A stretch of DNA of 64,000 bases from Microbacterium lacus (GCF_002812805.1 NZ_NMUM01000005.1:434001-498000), one strand, 5' to 3'. Shown: positions 29,123-39,158, counted from the stretch's first letter. The notes: generated by a model from the letters alone, not told the origin. Numbers and translations: made by a program.

Positions 29123-29341
29123 TTAGGCCTCGACCAGACGAGCCGTCTCGTCGTGCCATGAGGTCGCGATGCTACGGAGCTTGTCTTCGTACTTGCGTCC
29201 GTGGTGGGCGCAGAAGAGAAGCTCACTACCGTTGACCTCGGCGGCGATGTACGCCTGCGCTCCGCAGGAGTCGCAGCGGTCCGCGGCCGTCAGACGGTAG
29301 GCGATCGTGGCTTCTTCGGTGGGTGTCATGAGCGTGTTCAT
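29123..29341 (-). CDS. DUF7455-type small zinc-binding protein
   Basis: 72 aa starting at the ATG at 29341 behind a strong GAGGAGG site. The sequence TAADRCDSCGAQAYIAA...LLFCAHHGRKYEDKL holds Cys-x2-Cys and Cys-x2-His-type ligands for a zinc site. The family is small, actinobacterial and of unknown function. It is very often found near SigA and ParE genes, as here. It converges on gatD (15 bp apart) and diverges from parE. Confidence 0.88.
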   Translation of the reverse strand: MNTLMTPTEEATIAYRLTAADRCDSCGAQAYIAAEVNGSELLFCAHHGRKYEDKLRSIATSWHDETARLVEA

Positions 29342-29520
29342 CGCAGTGCCTCCTCGTGATCGCCAATGTCTTGCAAGTCCTTCATACAACCACGGGTTTG
29401 TTACGGTGAGGGCCCGATTCGATGACATTTCGCTGACCGCGTACGGCGGCCCACGGACCCGGTATCGGTGCCCGTGTGTCGGCGGAGAAGGCGGCTTGCC
29501 CGCTTGTACGCTGGGAGATT

Positions 29521-31611
29521 GTGACGTCCGAGTATTCTGCGCATCATCTTCAAGTCCTCGAAGGGCTCGAAGCCGTGCGCAAACGGCCCGGCATGTACAT
29601 CGGCTCGAACGGGTCGCCCGGGCTCATGCACTGCCTGTGGGAGATCATCGACAACGCGGTCGACGAGACCCTCGGCGGCAACGGCTCGAAGATCGATGTC
29701 GTGCTGCACGGTGACGGCAGCGTCGAGGTGCGCGACAAGGGTCGAGGCATCCCGGTCGACGTCGAGCCCCGCACCGGTCTGTCGGGTGTCGAGGTCGTCT
29801 TCACCAAGCTGCACGCCGGCGGCAAGTTCGGCGGCGGTTCGTATGCGGCGTCCGGCGGATTGCACGGTGTCGGCGCATCCGTCGTCAACGCCCTCTCCGA
29901 GCGTCTGGATGTCGAGGTCGATCGCGGCGGCAAGACCTGGGCGATGTCGTTCCACCGGGGTGAGCCCGGTCTGTTCGCAGACAAGGGAGAGCCGAGCCCG
30001 TCGGCCCCGTTCACGCCATTCGACGAGCGCAGCGAATTGCGGGTCGTCGGCAAGGCTCCCCGTGGAGTAACCGGCACACGCGTTCGTTACTGGGCCGACA
30101 AACAGATCTTCACGCCCGACGCGGCATTCCAGGTCGACGAACTCGCAACGCGCGCCCGTCAGACTGCGTTCCTGGTCCCGGGACTCGAGATTGCGGTACG
30201 CGACGAGCGTGCCGGTGTCGAGCCGACGGATGTCTCCTACCGCTTCGATGGCGGAATCTCCGAGTTCGTCGAGTTCCTCGCACCGGATGCTCCGATCACG
30301 GACACCTGGCGACTGACCGGCACCGGGACCTTCACCGAGACGGTGCCGGTGCTGCAGGCATCCGGAACCATGGTCGCGACCGAGGTCGAGCGCACCTGCT
30401 CCGTCGACATCGCGCTGCGCTGGGGGACCGGCTACGAGACCGTCACCCGCTCGTTCGTCAACATCATCGCCACGCCCAAGGGCGGCACGCACCAGCAGGG
30501 TTTCGAGCAAGAAATACTGAAGGTGATGCGTCAGCAGGTCGAGGCGAATGCGCGGCGCCTGAAGGTCGGAAACGACAAGCTCGACAAGGATGACGCTTTG
30601 GCGGGCATGACCGCCGTCCTGACGGTGAGCCTTCCCGAACCGCAGTTCGAAGGACAGACGAAGGAGGTCCTCGGGACCCCCGCCGTTCGGCAGATCGTCG
30701 CACAGGTCGTGCGGAAAGAGCTTGGCGCGCTGTTCTCGTCGACGAAGCGCGACGACAAGGCGCAGACGTCGCTGCTGCTCGACAAGGTCGTCTCGGAAAT
30801 GAAGGCGCGTCTGTCCGCCCGTGCCCACAAAGAGACGCAGCGGCGCAAGAACGCTCTCGAGTCCTCATCACTGCCGGCCAAGCTCGTGGACTGCCGATCG
30901 AACGACGTCGCCCAGTCAGAGCTCTTCATCGTCGAGGGTGACTCCGCGCTCGGCACCGCCAAGCTCGCGCGCAACAGCGAGTTCCAGGCCCTGCTTCCCA
31001 TTCGCGGCAAGATCCTCAACGTCCAGAAGGCATCGATCAGCGACATGCTGAGCAACGCCGAGTGCGCGTCGATCATTCAGGTGATCGGTGCGGGATCCGG
31101 ACGCTCGTTCGACCTCTCGCAGGCGCGCTACGGCAAGGTCATCCTGATGAGCGACGCCGATGTTGATGGCGCGCACATCCGCACGCTGCTGCTCACGCTC
31201 TTCTTCCGTTACATGCGCCCGCTCATCGAGGACGGCCGTGTGTTCGCCGCCGTGCCGCCGCTGCACCGCGTGATCGTGAAGCATCCCGGTACCAAGCCGA
31301 ACGAGATGATCTACACGTACAGCGAGACAGAGCTCAACGCCCTGCTCGCCAAGCTCTCGAAAGCCGGCCGCACCTGGCAGGAGCCGATCCAGCGCTACAA
31401 GGGCCTGGGTGAGATGGACGCCGACCAGCTCGCGACGACGACGATGGATCGCGGCGGCCGGATGCTTCGCCGCGTGCGGATCGAGGATGCCGAGGCCGCT
31501 GAATCGGCTGGGCGTACCTTCGAGCTGCTCATGGGCAACGAGGTCGCCCCGCGGCGCGAGTTCATCATCGACTCGTCCGCACGCCTCGAGCGCGACCGCA
31601 TCGACGCCTGA
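29521..31611 (+). CDS. parE: DNA topoisomerase IV subunit B
   Basis: 696 aa GHKL ATPase subunit. Seen: EGLEAVRKRPGMYIGS, EIIDNAVDE, the ATP-lid GGGSYAASGGLHGVGASVVNALS, LFIVEGDSALGTAKLARN and the metal-binding LMSDADVDGAHIRTLLLTL of the TOPRIM domain, and the C-terminal YKGLGEMDADQLATTTMDR. With ParC (encoded convergently downstream) it decatenates daughter chromosomes. ParE rather than GyrB is chosen because of the parC neighbour and the absence of dnaA/recF context. The GTG at 29521 follows TACGCT by 8 nt (leaderless); an upstream in-frame GTG at 29476 is less likely. Confidence 0.93.
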   Translation: MTSEYSAHHLQVLEGLEAVRKRPGMYIGSNGSPGLMHCLWEIIDNAVDETLGGNGSKIDVVLHGDGSVEVRDKGRGIPVDVEPRTGLSGVEVVFTKLHAGGKFGGGSYAASGGLHGVGASVVNALSERLDVEVDRGGKTWAMSFHRGEPGLFADKGEPSPSAPFTPFDERSELRVVGKAPRGVTGTRVRYWADKQIFTPDAAFQVDELATRARQTAFLVPGLEIAVRDERAGVEPTDVSYRFDGGISEFVEFLAPDAPITDTWRLTGTGTFTETVPVLQASGTMVATEVERTCSVDIALRWGTGYETVTRSFVNIIATPKGGTHQQGFEQEILKVMRQQVEANARRLKVGNDKLDKDDALAGMTAVLTVSLPEPQFEGQTKEVLGTPAVRQIVAQVVRKELGALFSSTKRDDKAQTSLLLDKVVSEMKARLSARAHKETQRRKNALESSSLPAKLVDCRSNDVAQSELFIVEGDSALGTAKLARNSEFQALLPIRGKILNVQKASISDMLSNAECASIIQVIGAGSGRSFDLSQARYGKVILMSDADVDGAHIRTLLLTLFFRYMRPLIEDGRVFAAVPPLHRVIVKHPGTKPNEMIYTYSETELNALLAKLSKAGRTWQEPIQRYKGLGEMDADQLATTTMDRGGRMLRRVRIEDAEAAESAGRTFELLMGNEVAPRREFIIDSSARLERDRIDA

Positions 31612-31638
31612 CCCTTCCCGGTCGTAGGGCCTGAGTTC

Positions 31639-31712
31639 GGTCACTGAGCCTGTCGAAGTGACCAGTTGTGCCCAGGGCGTTCCGGTGCGCCCTTCGACAG
31701 GCTCAGGGAGCG
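31639..31712. repeat. Pair of inverted REP-like elements between parE and parC
   Basis: CACTGAGCCTGTCGAAGTG (inside 31639-31663) and CCTTCGACAGGCTCAGGG (inside 31687-31712) are two copies of the same ~20-bp palindromic element in opposite orientation, 23 bp apart, between the 3' ends of convergent genes. They may also act as a terminator structure. Confidence 0.8.
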
Positions 31713-31730
31713 TGGTGTATTCCGCCGGGG

Positions 31731-34160
31731 CTAGAGGGCGCGGCCGACCGAGCCGACGGGCGCGTCAAGCGGCTGACCCGAGGCATCTCGCTTCGCCCCG
31801 GGCTCCGGGAGCGTACGAGCCGAGCCATCCGTCCCGACCGCGCGCAGGGGAGTGGCACCCACCCACGCGAGCGTGAGCTCGTCCTCGCCCTTCAGGAACG
31901 CGTGTGCGCGCACACCGCCGGTCGCGCGACCCTTCGCAGGGAACTCCGCGAACTCCGAAACCTTGGCGCGACCCGCGTCGGTCCCCGGGAGTGCCCCGGC
32001 CGTGCCCGAGACGGTGACGACGACGGCCTCCGGCTCTCCGACCGAACCGAAGAAGATCGCGTTGGCCGATCCGATGTTCATGCCCGCCATGCCGCCTGCC
32101 GAAGCGCCCTGTGGACGCACCGATGACGCCGCGAAACGCAGCAGGCGCGCATCGTCCGACACGAAGACGAGTTCGGATTCGTCGGGCGCGGATGCCGCCC
32201 CCACAACGCCATCGCCGGGCTTGAGCGCGATGATCTCGATCTCGGGCTTGGGCGGCAGCGCGGACGGGATGATCCGCTTCACGACGCCCTGCCTGGTGCC
32301 GATAGCGAGAGGTGTGTCGATGTCGAGGCGGGTGAGCATCACGACCCGCTCCGCCTTGTCTGTGAGACCGAGGTAGTCGCGCAGGGCCACCCCCGCGGCG
32401 AGCTGGACGGATGCCGGGGGCACCGAGGGCAGGTCGACCGGGCTGAATCGCAGCATCCGCCCGCGGTTCGTGATCGCCCCGAGTTCGCCCCGTACCGTCG
32501 TGCGCACGTCGGTCAGCAGCGCGTCGTGCTTGCTGCGCCGCGTCGGCGAGACGATCTCGGTGCCCTCGGACAGATCCACGCGCACGGCGCGGCCGGTCGT
32601 CGACAGGACGACGATCGTCGGCGCATCCACGATCTCGAGGATCGGCGCGTTGCGAGACGGACGCGCGACGGCGGGCGCGGCGTTCGTGAGGAGCGTCCGG
32701 CGCGGAGTGCCGAGCTTCTCGGCGATCGCGTCGAGTTCGGTGGCGACCTGCTTGCGCAGCAGGGCGTCGCTTCCGAGCAGCTCTTCCAGTTGCGCGATCT
32801 CGGCGAGCAGTTGGTCGCGCTCGGCCTCGAGTTCGATACGCGAGAACTTCGTCAGGCGGCGCAGGCGCAATTCGAGGATGTACTCGGCCTGGAGCTGACT
32901 GAGGTCGAACACCTCCATCAGCCGGGTGCGCGCCTGCTCGCCATCATCGGATGCCCGGATGACCTGGATGACCTCGTCGATGTCGAGGATCGCGATCAGC
33001 AAGCCGTCGACGAGGTGCAGACGCTCGCGGCGACGATCGAGTCGGTAGCGGCTGCGGCGGGTGACCACCGAGAGACGGTGGTCGACGTATACGCGCAACA
33101 ACTCGCGAAGGCCCAGAGTGCGGGGCTGCCCCTCCACGAGGGCGACGTTGTTGATGCTGAACGAGTCCTCGAGCGGCGTCAGCCGGTACAGCTGATCGAG
33201 CACGGCCTGCGGGTCGAATCCGGTCTTGATGCCGATCACGAGGCGCGTGCCGTGTGTGCGGTCGGTCAGATCGGCGACGTCGCTGATGCCCTGCAGCTTC
33301 TTCGACTGAACAGCATCCTTGATCTTCTCGATCACGCGCTCGGGACCGACGAGGTAGGGCAGCTCCGTGACGACGATGCCCGTCTTGCGGGGACCGAGGC
33401 TCTCGATCGAGGTCTTGGCTCGGGTTTTGAACGATCCCCGGCCGGTCTCGTAGGCGTCACGGACGCCCTCGAGGCCGACGATGACACCACCGGATGGCAG
33501 ATCCGGCCCGGGCACGTAGGCCATCAGGTCGTCGAGCGTCGCGTCGGGGTTCTCGAGCAGATGAATGGCCGCGCCGACGACCTCGATGAGGTTGTGCGGC
33601 GCCATGTTCGTGGCCATGCCGACGGCGATGCCGCTCGCGCCGTTGACCAAGAGGTTCGGGTACGCCGCGGGCAGAACCTCGGGCTGCTGGAACTGGTTGT
33701 CGTAGTTCGGGATGAAATCGACGACGTCTTCATCGAGGCCCTCGGCCATAGCGAGCGCCGCGGGTGCGAGGCGCGCCTCCGTGTACCGGGATGCCGCGGG
33801 CCCGTCATCGAGCGAGCCGAAGTTTCCGTGCCCGTCGACCATGGGCACGCGCTGCGAGAACGGTTGAGCGAGACGCACGAGAGCGTCGTAGATGGGCGCG
33901 TCGCCGTGGGGATGGAGCTTTCCCATGACTTCGCCGACGACGCGTGCGCTCTTGACATGTCCACGGTCGGGACGAAGCCCCATCTCGGACATCTGGTACA
34001 CGATGCGGCGCTGGACCGGCTTCATGCCGTCGCGCGCGTCGGGCAGTGCCCGCGAGTAGATCACCGAATAGGCGTACTCGAGAAAAGATCCCTGCATTTC
34101 GCTGGAGACGTCGACATCTTCGATGCGCTCGGCAGGGGGCTCGGAAACAGGTGCGGGCAT
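31731..34160 (-). CDS. parC: DNA topoisomerase IV subunit A
   Basis: 809 aa. The breakage-rejoining domain has [46 protein letters not shown] and the catalytic Tyr in [10 protein letters not shown] (~residue 125). A coiled-coil tower follows, then a six-bladed beta-pinwheel in the C-terminal third without the GyrA box, which supports ParC. The ATG at 34160 has GAAGGA upstream. Encoded convergently with its partner parE, whereas many bacteria place the two in one operon. Confidence 0.93.
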   Translation of the reverse strand: MPAPVSEPPAERIEDVDVSSEMQGSFLEYAYSVIYSRALPDARDGMKPVQRRIVYQMSEMGLRPDRGHVKSARVVGEVMGKLHPHGDAPIYDALVRLAQPFSQRVPMVDGHGNFGSLDDGPAASRYTEARLAPAALAMAEGLDEDVVDFIPNYDNQFQQPEVLPAAYPNLLVNGASGIAVGMATNMAPHNLIEVVGAAIHLLENPDATLDDLMAYVPGPDLPSGGVIVGLEGVRDAYETGRGSFKTRAKTSIESLGPRKTGIVVTELPYLVGPERVIEKIKDAVQSKKLQGISDVADLTDRTHGTRLVIGIKTGFDPQAVLDQLYRLTPLEDSFSINNVALVEGQPRTLGLRELLRVYVDHRLSVVTRRSRYRLDRRRERLHLVDGLLIAILDIDEVIQVIRASDDGEQARTRLMEVFDLSQLQAEYILELRLRRLTKFSRIELEAERDQLLAEIAQLEELLGSDALLRKQVATELDAIAEKLGTPRRTLLTNAAPAVARPSRNAPILEIVDAPTIVVLSTTGRAVRVDLSEGTEIVSPTRRSKHDALLTDVRTTVRGELGAITNRGRMLRFSPVDLPSVPPASVQLAAGVALRDYLGLTDKAERVVMLTRLDIDTPLAIGTRQGVVKRIIPSALPPKPEIEIIALKPGDGVVGAASAPDESELVFVSDDARLLRFAASSVRPQGASAGGMAGMNIGSANAIFFGSVGEPEAVVVTVSGTAGALPGTDAGRAKVSEFAEFPAKGRATGGVRAHAFLKGEDELTLAWVGATPLRAVGTDGSARTLPEPGAKRDASGQPLDAPVGSVGRAL

Positions 34161-34214
34161 GGGGTCCTTCGGGCGAGAACGAGGGCCGTTGGCACGTGTG
34201 CGAGACTGGCCCCG

Positions 34215-35354
34215 ATGTCTCTTATGCTACCGGCGGAGCCCGCTCACGCCCGGAGCCTCACCGCTCTGGTGCCGGATGTGGTGGCCTCGCTCACGTCCTC
34301 GTCGGGGACCGCGACGCTGCCGTCCGCACGCAGCGCGATCATGGTCGTGATCGATGGTCTCGGAGCCGCGAACCTGGCTGCGCGCGCCGGTCACGGCCGG
34401 TTTCTGACATCGGCGATGCGCAAGAAAGATGTCGCGCGTTCCGTCTTCCCGACCACCACCGCCGCCGCGTTGACGAGCCTCATGACCGGGAGCGACCCGG
34501 GGGCGCACGGCATCGTGGGATATCGCGTCCGCGTGCCCGGGACGGACGTGCTCGCGAACCAGCTGACGGGCTGGGAGTCCGATGGTCTCGATCCCGCCGT
34601 GTGGCAGCGCCGGCCGACGTTGTTCGAGACCGCGGCATCCGTCGGCGTCGAGGGCTTCGTCGTCAGTCGTGAAGAGTACCGCCACTCGGGATTCACGCGT
34701 GCGGCCTTCCGCGGCTCGACCTTCGACTCTGCGGCGTCGTTCGCCGACAGGCTCGCGCTCGCCCTCGAACACGCCACAGCAGGCGAAAACCGTCTCGTGT
34801 ACGCCTACGCACCCGAGCTCGATTCGGCGGGACACCGGTACGGATGGGAGTCCGACGAGTGGATCGCGGCACTCGAGGAAGCGGATGGCGCGGTTCGTTC
34901 GCTCGCGTCAGGCCTGCCCGCCGACATCGGCGTGCTGGTCACGGCCGACCACGGGATGGTCGACGTACCCCGTACCGGTCACATTCTGCTGCGGGAGGGC
35001 GATGACCTGGTCGACGGCGTCGCCGCCATCGCCGGAGAGCCGCGGATGCTGCATCTCTACGCCGAGCCTGGCCACGAAGAATCAATGCTCGAGCGTTGGC
35101 GCGCCTCGGAGTCGAGTCGATCGTGGGTGTTCTCGCGCGACGAGGCCGTTGCGGCGGGACTCTTCGGCGAGGTCGACGCCGGGGTGCTGCCGCGGATCGG
35201 CGACGTGCTCGTCGCGGCGCGAGGTCGAGTGGCCTACTACGACGACCGACTCACGGATAAGGCGTCGCAGAGGATGATCGGGCAGCACGGTTCGCTGACA
35301 TCGGCGGAAAGGATCGTCCCGCTCATCCGGCTCGGTGCGTACGCCCCGAACTGA
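34215..35354 (+). CDS. Alkaline phosphatase-superfamily hydrolase (nucleotide pyrophosphatase/phosphodiesterase type)
   Basis: 379 aa. Metal ligands and nucleophile of the phosphodiesterase family are visible: [12 protein letters not shown] (first Asp), [17 protein letters not shown] (nucleophile Thr), [12 protein letters not shown] (Asp and His) and [12 protein letters not shown] (Asp-His), with a late QHGSLT His. It hydrolyses phosphoesters or phosphodiesters; the substrate is unknown. No signal peptide is seen, so it is probably cytosolic. Divergent from parC with 54 bp between starts; 14 bp from the convergent sepH. Confidence 0.9.
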   Translation: MSLMLPAEPAHARSLTALVPDVVASLTSSSGTATLPSARSAIMVVIDGLGAANLAARAGHGRFLTSAMRKKDVARSVFPTTTAAALTSLMTGSDPGAHGIVGYRVRVPGTDVLANQLTGWESDGLDPAVWQRRPTLFETAASVGVEGFVVSREEYRHSGFTRAAFRGSTFDSAASFADRLALALEHATAGENRLVYAYAPELDSAGHRYGWESDEWIAALEEADGAVRSLASGLPADIGVLVTADHGMVDVPRTGHILLREGDDLVDGVAAIAGEPRMLHLYAEPGHEESMLERWRASESSRSWVFSRDEAVAAGLFGEVDAGVLPRIGDVLVAARGRVAYYDDRLTDKASQRMIGQHGSLTSAERIVPLIRLGAYAPN

Positions 35355-35368
35355 CCGACCTGATCTTC

Positions 35369-36358
35369 TTACTGGTCGCCGTCGCCGCGCGCGCCGAAGA
35401 CGATCTCGTCCCACGACGGCATCGCATTGCGACCGCGTCGGCGACCCTGAGCGTCGGCGACGACCGTGTCTTCGCGCGGCTCGGCCGGGGCTGATTCGTC
35501 GTAACCGGGTTCGAGCGCGTCGAAGAGCGCGACGGGAGCGGCAGGAGCCGCGTTCTCTTCGGCCATCCCCGGAGCGCTCTCGCGCTGTCCGCGTCGACGC
35601 CGGAGCGCCTCGAGCAGGTCCGCGGTCTCGGCACTCGTGTTCGAAGTCTCGGTAGCGCGATTGACGGCAGCCTCGGAGGCCGCGGGGGCAGCGGACGGAT
35701 CGAGGTCGCGACGGGGACCAAACGCGCCACTGTCGAACCGGGTGTCGTCCTTCATCGAGGGGGCGGAGTCGAGCGCGCGCAGCCGCGGGATCAGACCCTC
35801 GGGCAGGGATCCCTGACGGGAGAGCTGTTGGGCGTCCGCGTTGAGAGGCGAGAGAGCGCTACGCCGCGGATCAAAGGTCCAGCGGGCGTCGTGCTCGATA
35901 TCCCCGACCTGGAACTGCAGTTTGACGATCCACCCTGACGGATCTTTCCAGCTCGACCAGCGCTCGCCTGCGGCGGCGACCTCGGCGAGCTTCGCCCGCA
36001 TCGCGGCGCCGAACGTGGGCTGCGCCTCGGCATCGTCGACCGCGCCCAGCAGAACGGGCACAGCGAGGGCGAGACCGACGATGTGCTCGCGCTCCGCGAG
36101 AACGGGGCCTTCGTAGCGAATGACATCTTCGAGTCGAGCGCCGAGAAGCTGCGCCACCTCCTGCGCCGACAAACCCGAGCGAATCTGCGCCTGGATCTCG
36201 CGCGGGCTGGGTCGTGCGGCGCCCGATTCCGGCGCTGATTGGGCGCGACGAACCTCAGCGCGTAGGACATCATCGATCACCAGGGCGAATGTCTCGCCCG
36301 AGTCCGTCGCTACGATCAGTCGCTCATCCTCGGTGCGGATGACCTTGAGCTCTTTCAT
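35369..36358 (-). CDS. sepH: Septation protein SepH (DUF3071)
   Basis: 329 aa. The N-terminal ~170 residues are the conserved DUF3071 part with a helix-turn-helix-like EIQAQIRSGLSAQEVAQLLGARLEDVIRYEGPVLAERE; the C-terminal half is Ala/Pro/Glu-rich and probably disordered, ending in a short conserved RRRGRNAMPSWDEIVFG. In Streptomyces and mycobacteria SepH stimulates FtsZ assembly during cell division. Start at 36358 has AAGAAGG upstream and matches the family start MKELKVI. Confidence 0.9.
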   Translation of the reverse strand: MKELKVIRTEDERLIVATDSGETFALVIDDVLRAEVRRAQSAPESGAARPSPREIQAQIRSGLSAQEVAQLLGARLEDVIRYEGPVLAEREHIVGLALAVPVLLGAVDDAEAQPTFGAAMRAKLAEVAAAGERWSSWKDPSGWIVKLQFQVGDIEHDARWTFDPRRSALSPLNADAQQLSRQGSLPEGLIPRLRALDSAPSMKDDTRFDSGAFGPRRDLDPSAAPAASEAAVNRATETSNTSAETADLLEALRRRRGQRESAPGMAEENAAPAAPVALFDALEPGYDESAPAEPREDTVVADAQGRRRGRNAMPSWDEIVFGARGDGDQ

Positions 36359-36471
36359 GCGACACGCCTTCTTCCGCGTTTCCGGTTCCGCCATCGTTAC
36401 ACGCGTGCGGGGTGGTCCCGGGAATATCCAGCGCGCGCCGCCCGTTTGCCTCCGAGCGGATGTCGAATCGC

Positions 36472-36488
36472 AGCATTTGCTAAATGCT
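36472..36488. promoter_or_regulatory. 17-bp AT-rich palindrome between sepH and the DUF4193 gene
   Basis: AGCATTTGCTAAATGCT is a perfect 7-bp inverted repeat around GCT, standing out in the GC-rich divergent region 36359-36563. TGCTAAAT inside it resembles an extended -10, so it could be an operator overlapping a promoter for the DUF4193 gene. No other copy was seen in the window. Confidence 0.4.
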
Positions 36489-36563
36489 CTGCGGTGATGC
36501 AAACTAGCGCCGCCTGTTCGGCACCGCTCCACTGCACGCAATGAAAGAAGTGACCTAAACCCC

Positions 36564-36854
36564 ATGGCTACGGACTACGACGCTCCCCGCAAGACCGACG
36601 ACGACAGTGAGTCGATCGAGGCCCTGAAGGAGCGCGTTCCCGACAAGCTTTCCGGTGCCGTCGATGTCGAGGATGCCGACAACCCCTCGGGCTTCGAATT
36701 GCCGGGCGCCGACCTCTCGGACCTCGAGTTGGACGTCGTCGTGTTGCCGCCTCAGGAGGACGAGTTCACCTGCGTGAACTGCTTCCTGGTGAAGCACCGC
36801 TCACAGGTCGATCACGAAGACTCGGTCGGACTCATCTGCCGCGACTGCGCGTAA
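36564..36854 (+). CDS. DUF4193 small zinc-ribbon protein
   Basis: 96 aa, acidic, ending in a probable zinc ribbon: FTCVNCFLVKHRSQ...GLICRDCA with two C-x2-C pairs. The family is actinobacterial, located near dut and DUF3093 genes as here, and of unknown function. Its last 43 bp overlap, tail to tail, the 3' end of the DUF3093 gene on the other strand. Confidence 0.9.
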   Translation: MATDYDAPRKTDDDSESIEALKERVPDKLSGAVDVEDADNPSGFELPGADLSDLELDVVVLPPQEDEFTCVNCFLVKHRSQVDHEDSVGLICRDCA

Positions 36855-37303
36855 TCACGCGCCCGGTTGATCGCCGCCGCGAGGCGGTCGGGGGTGCGGG
36901 TCGAGATGACCCACGAGACGACAGGGTCGTCCGGATCCTCGAGCGGGATGACCACGAGTCCGTCGATCCCGCCCCGGATGACGAGCCACGAATCGCGGTC
37001 GAGTCCCGGTCCGCGAGCGTTTCGCGCTTCGTCGCCCAAGAAGGCGACCGGGGCACCGAGCCACTCGACCCCGATGCGCGCACGCCCGGCGCGGAGCACA
37101 CCCTCGCGCACCTCGACGACGGGCGATAGGGCGACGAGCGCGGCGATGATCAGTGCCCCGACGGCGGCACCGGTGATAAGCGCGAGCGTCGGGTCGAGCG
37201 GTGCGAGAACGAGCGCCGCCATCGGACCGACGACCGCGGCGGACACCAAAATCAGTAGCGAGGGCGTGAGCCGCTCGCGATACTCCGTACGTTGCTTCTG
37301 CAT
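36812..37303 (-). CDS. DUF3093 membrane protein
   Basis: 163 aa from an ATG at 37303. Two membrane segments, LILVSAAVVGPMAALVLAP and LITGAAVGALIIAALVAL, are followed by a PH-like domain (VVEVREGVLRAGRARIGVEWLG...WVISTRTPDRLAAAI). Function unknown. The start codon is only 12 bp from the divergent dut start, and the 3' end overlaps the DUF4193 gene by 43 bp, so this gene is tightly packed at both ends. Confidence 0.88.
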   Translation of the reverse strand: MQKQRTEYRERLTPSLLILVSAAVVGPMAALVLAPLDPTLALITGAAVGALIIAALVALSPVVEVREGVLRAGRARIGVEWLGAPVAFLGDEARNARGPGLDRDSWLVIRGGIDGLVVIPLEDPDDPVVSWVISTRTPDRLAAAINRARDYAQSRQMSPTESS

Positions 37304-37315
37304 TACCCTCGATGA

Positions 37316-37777
37316 GTGACCGATTCCGTGGACGTTCTCATTATCGCTCCAGAACCTCCGACCTACGCTCACCCCGGTGACGCCGGCGCCGATCTGGTCT
37401 CTGCTGATTCGCTTCGATTGGCCCCTGGCCAGCGTGCCCTCGTCGGAACGGGCGTCTCGATCGCGTTGCCCGACGGTTATGTCGCCTTTGTCGTGCCGCG
37501 CAGCGGCCTGGCTACCAAGCACGGCATCACGATCGTCAATTCCCCGGGCACGGTCGATGCCGGATACCGGGGCGAGATCAAGGTGACTCTGTTGAACACG
37601 GATGCTTCCGAGCCCTACGACATCGCCGTGGGCGACCGCATCGCACAGCTCATCGTCATGCCTGTGAGTCGGGCGAACTTCATCCCGGTCGAGACACTCC
37701 CCGAGAGTGTCCGCGGCGAAGGCGGGTTCGGTTCCACCGGCTACCAGGCACCTCAAGCACAGGAGGTCGGCGCATGA
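37316..37777 (+). CDS. dut: dUTP diphosphatase
   Basis: 153-aa trimeric dUTPase that hydrolyses dUTP to dUMP, keeping uracil out of DNA and supplying thymidylate synthesis. The five motifs are present: GDAGADLVS, VPRSGLATKHGI, NSPGTVDAGYRGEI, GDRIAQLIV and the flexible C-terminal GEGGFGSTGY that closes over the active site. A GTG start with TACCCT 6 nt upstream indicates a leaderless transcript. It overlaps the DUF3710 gene by 4 bp (ATGA). Confidence 0.96.
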   Translation: MTDSVDVLIIAPEPPTYAHPGDAGADLVSADSLRLAPGQRALVGTGVSIALPDGYVAFVVPRSGLATKHGITIVNSPGTVDAGYRGEIKVTLLNTDASEPYDIAVGDRIAQLIVMPVSRANFIPVETLPESVRGEGGFGSTGYQAPQAQEVGA

Positions 37778-38376
37778 GCGACGACGGCACGACCGCAGAC
37801 CCGGCGGCCAAGTCCGCACCCGCCGACCGTGCGACCGGCGGCCCATTCGACGAATCCGAAGCGAATCCCGTTCGCCCGTACATCGACCTGGGTGGCATCA
37901 AGGTGCTGCCGCGCGAGGGTTTGAACCTGCGTCTCGAGATCGAAGAGCAGTCCAAGCGCATCGTCGCGGTCGGGCTCGATTACGCCGGATCGACGTTGCA
38001 GGTGCAGCCGTTTGCGGCGCCCCGCACCGGCGGCCTGTGGCACGAGACCCGTGCGCAGATCCGCGAGCAGGTTCGCCAGCAGGGTGGGCGTGTCGAGGAG
38101 CGCGAAGGTCCGCTCGGCCCTGAATTGCTAGCCGAAGTGCCCGTCATCGCCGGCGCGGAGGGAACGTCGGGCAAGCGCCTGGCGCGGTTCGTGGGTGTGG
38201 ATGGGCCTCGGTGGTTCTTGCGCGGCGTGATCGGCGGGGCCGGTGCATCCGATATCGAGGCAGCGGCGCAGGTCGAGGACCTCTTCCGGTCCATCGTCGT
38301 CGTCCGTGGCGGAACGCCGATGCCGCCGCGCGAGTTCATTCCGCTGAAGATGCCCGCGACCCCGGGTTCGGCGTGA
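37774..38376 (+). CDS. DUF3710 protein
   Basis: 200 aa with the DUF3710 core: RPYIDLGGIKVLPREGLNLRLE, STLQVQPFAAPRTGGLWHETR, VDGPRWFLRGVIGGAGA and the closing MPPREFIPLKMP. Function unknown; the gene is conserved downstream of dut across actinobacteria and is coupled by 4-bp overlaps to dut before it and to the DUF3159 gene after it. Confidence 0.93.
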   Translation: MSDDGTTADPAAKSAPADRATGGPFDESEANPVRPYIDLGGIKVLPREGLNLRLEIEEQSKRIVAVGLDYAGSTLQVQPFAAPRTGGLWHETRAQIREQVRQQGGRVEEREGPLGPELLAEVPVIAGAEGTSGKRLARFVGVDGPRWFLRGVIGGAGASDIEAAAQVEDLFRSIVVVRGGTPMPPREFIPLKMPATPGSA

Positions 38377-39158
38377 CCGACCCGCAGTCCGCACCACGGG
38401 ATCCTGCTTCGGGCGGGGATCCCGCGCTGACGACGCCGCCGCCGGCTTCGGAGGCGCTCGGCTCAGCCCTCGCCGGGGCCGCACGTCGCGCCGGCCTCGA
38501 CCCGAGCGCAGACCGATCGACCGGCCATGTGGTGTGGCATGCGATGGGCGGATGGCGGGGGATCGTCGAAGCCGTCGTTCCCGGCGTGGTGTTCATTGCC
38601 GTCTACACACTGACGATGGATGCCGAGACGGGCGACGGTGACCTGTTCTGGTCTCTCGGCCTCTCCGTCGGGATCGCGGCTCTCTTCACGATTGCGCGGC
38701 TCTTCGCGCGCCAGCCCGTGACCTCCGCCGTCAGTGGCCTGCTCGCGGTCGTGGTTGCGGCGGCGTTCGCGATCTTCACGGGCGAGGCGAGCAACAACTT
38801 CATCCCGGGCTTCATCACGAACGCGCTCTACGGCGCGGCCTTCTTGATTTCGGCATTCGCGGGATGGTCGATCATCGGCCTTGCCGTCGGGTTCCTGATG
38901 GGGGAGGGTACGGCCTGGCGGCGCGACCGCCGCAAGCGGCGCGCTTTCTTCTGGCTCGCCATCGCATGGGCAGCACTTTTTGCCGCGCGTCTGCTCGTGC
39001 AGTTCCCGCTATACCTCGCTGACAACGTCGCGGCTCTCGGCACGCTCAAGCTCGTCATGGGCATTCCCCTGTTTGCGCCGCTCCTCGCAGTGAGCTATCT
39101 GGTCGTGCGAGCGCTCTATCCACCCGCGCCGAAAGAAGACGTCTCCGAGCCCGTGTGA
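38373..39158 (+). CDS. DUF3159 membrane protein
   Basis: 261 aa. After a Pro/Ser-rich N-terminus come five to six membrane segments (~72-90, 100-118, 124-146, 155-180, 205-225, 235-255), with the family motifs GGWRGIVEAVVPGVVF and GRxxQxP-like ARLLVQFPLYL. DUF3159 proteins resemble intracellular septation protein A/YciC-like membrane proteins; the role is unknown. GTG start overlapping the DUF3710 stop by 4 bp. Confidence 0.9.
   Translation: MTDPQSAPRDPASGGDPALTTPPPASEALGSALAGAARRAGLDPSADRSTGHVVWHAMGGWRGIVEAVVPGVVFIAVYTLTMDAETGDGDLFWSLGLSVGIAALFTIARLFARQPVTSAVSGLLAVVVAAAFAIFTGEASNNFIPGFITNALYGAAFLISAFAGWSIIGLAVGFLMGEGTAWRRDRRKRRAFFWLAIAWAALFAARLLVQFPLYLADNVAALGTLKLVMGIPLFAPLLAVSYLVVRALYPPAPKEDVSEPV

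Noticed and set aside
29476..31611. gyrB instead of parE
   Set aside because: parC lies next to it and the dnaA-recF context of gyrB is missing.
32526..34214. Plus-strand frame running into the phosphodiesterase gene
   Set aside because: It is antisense to parC; the phosphodiesterase family begins at the ATG at 34215.
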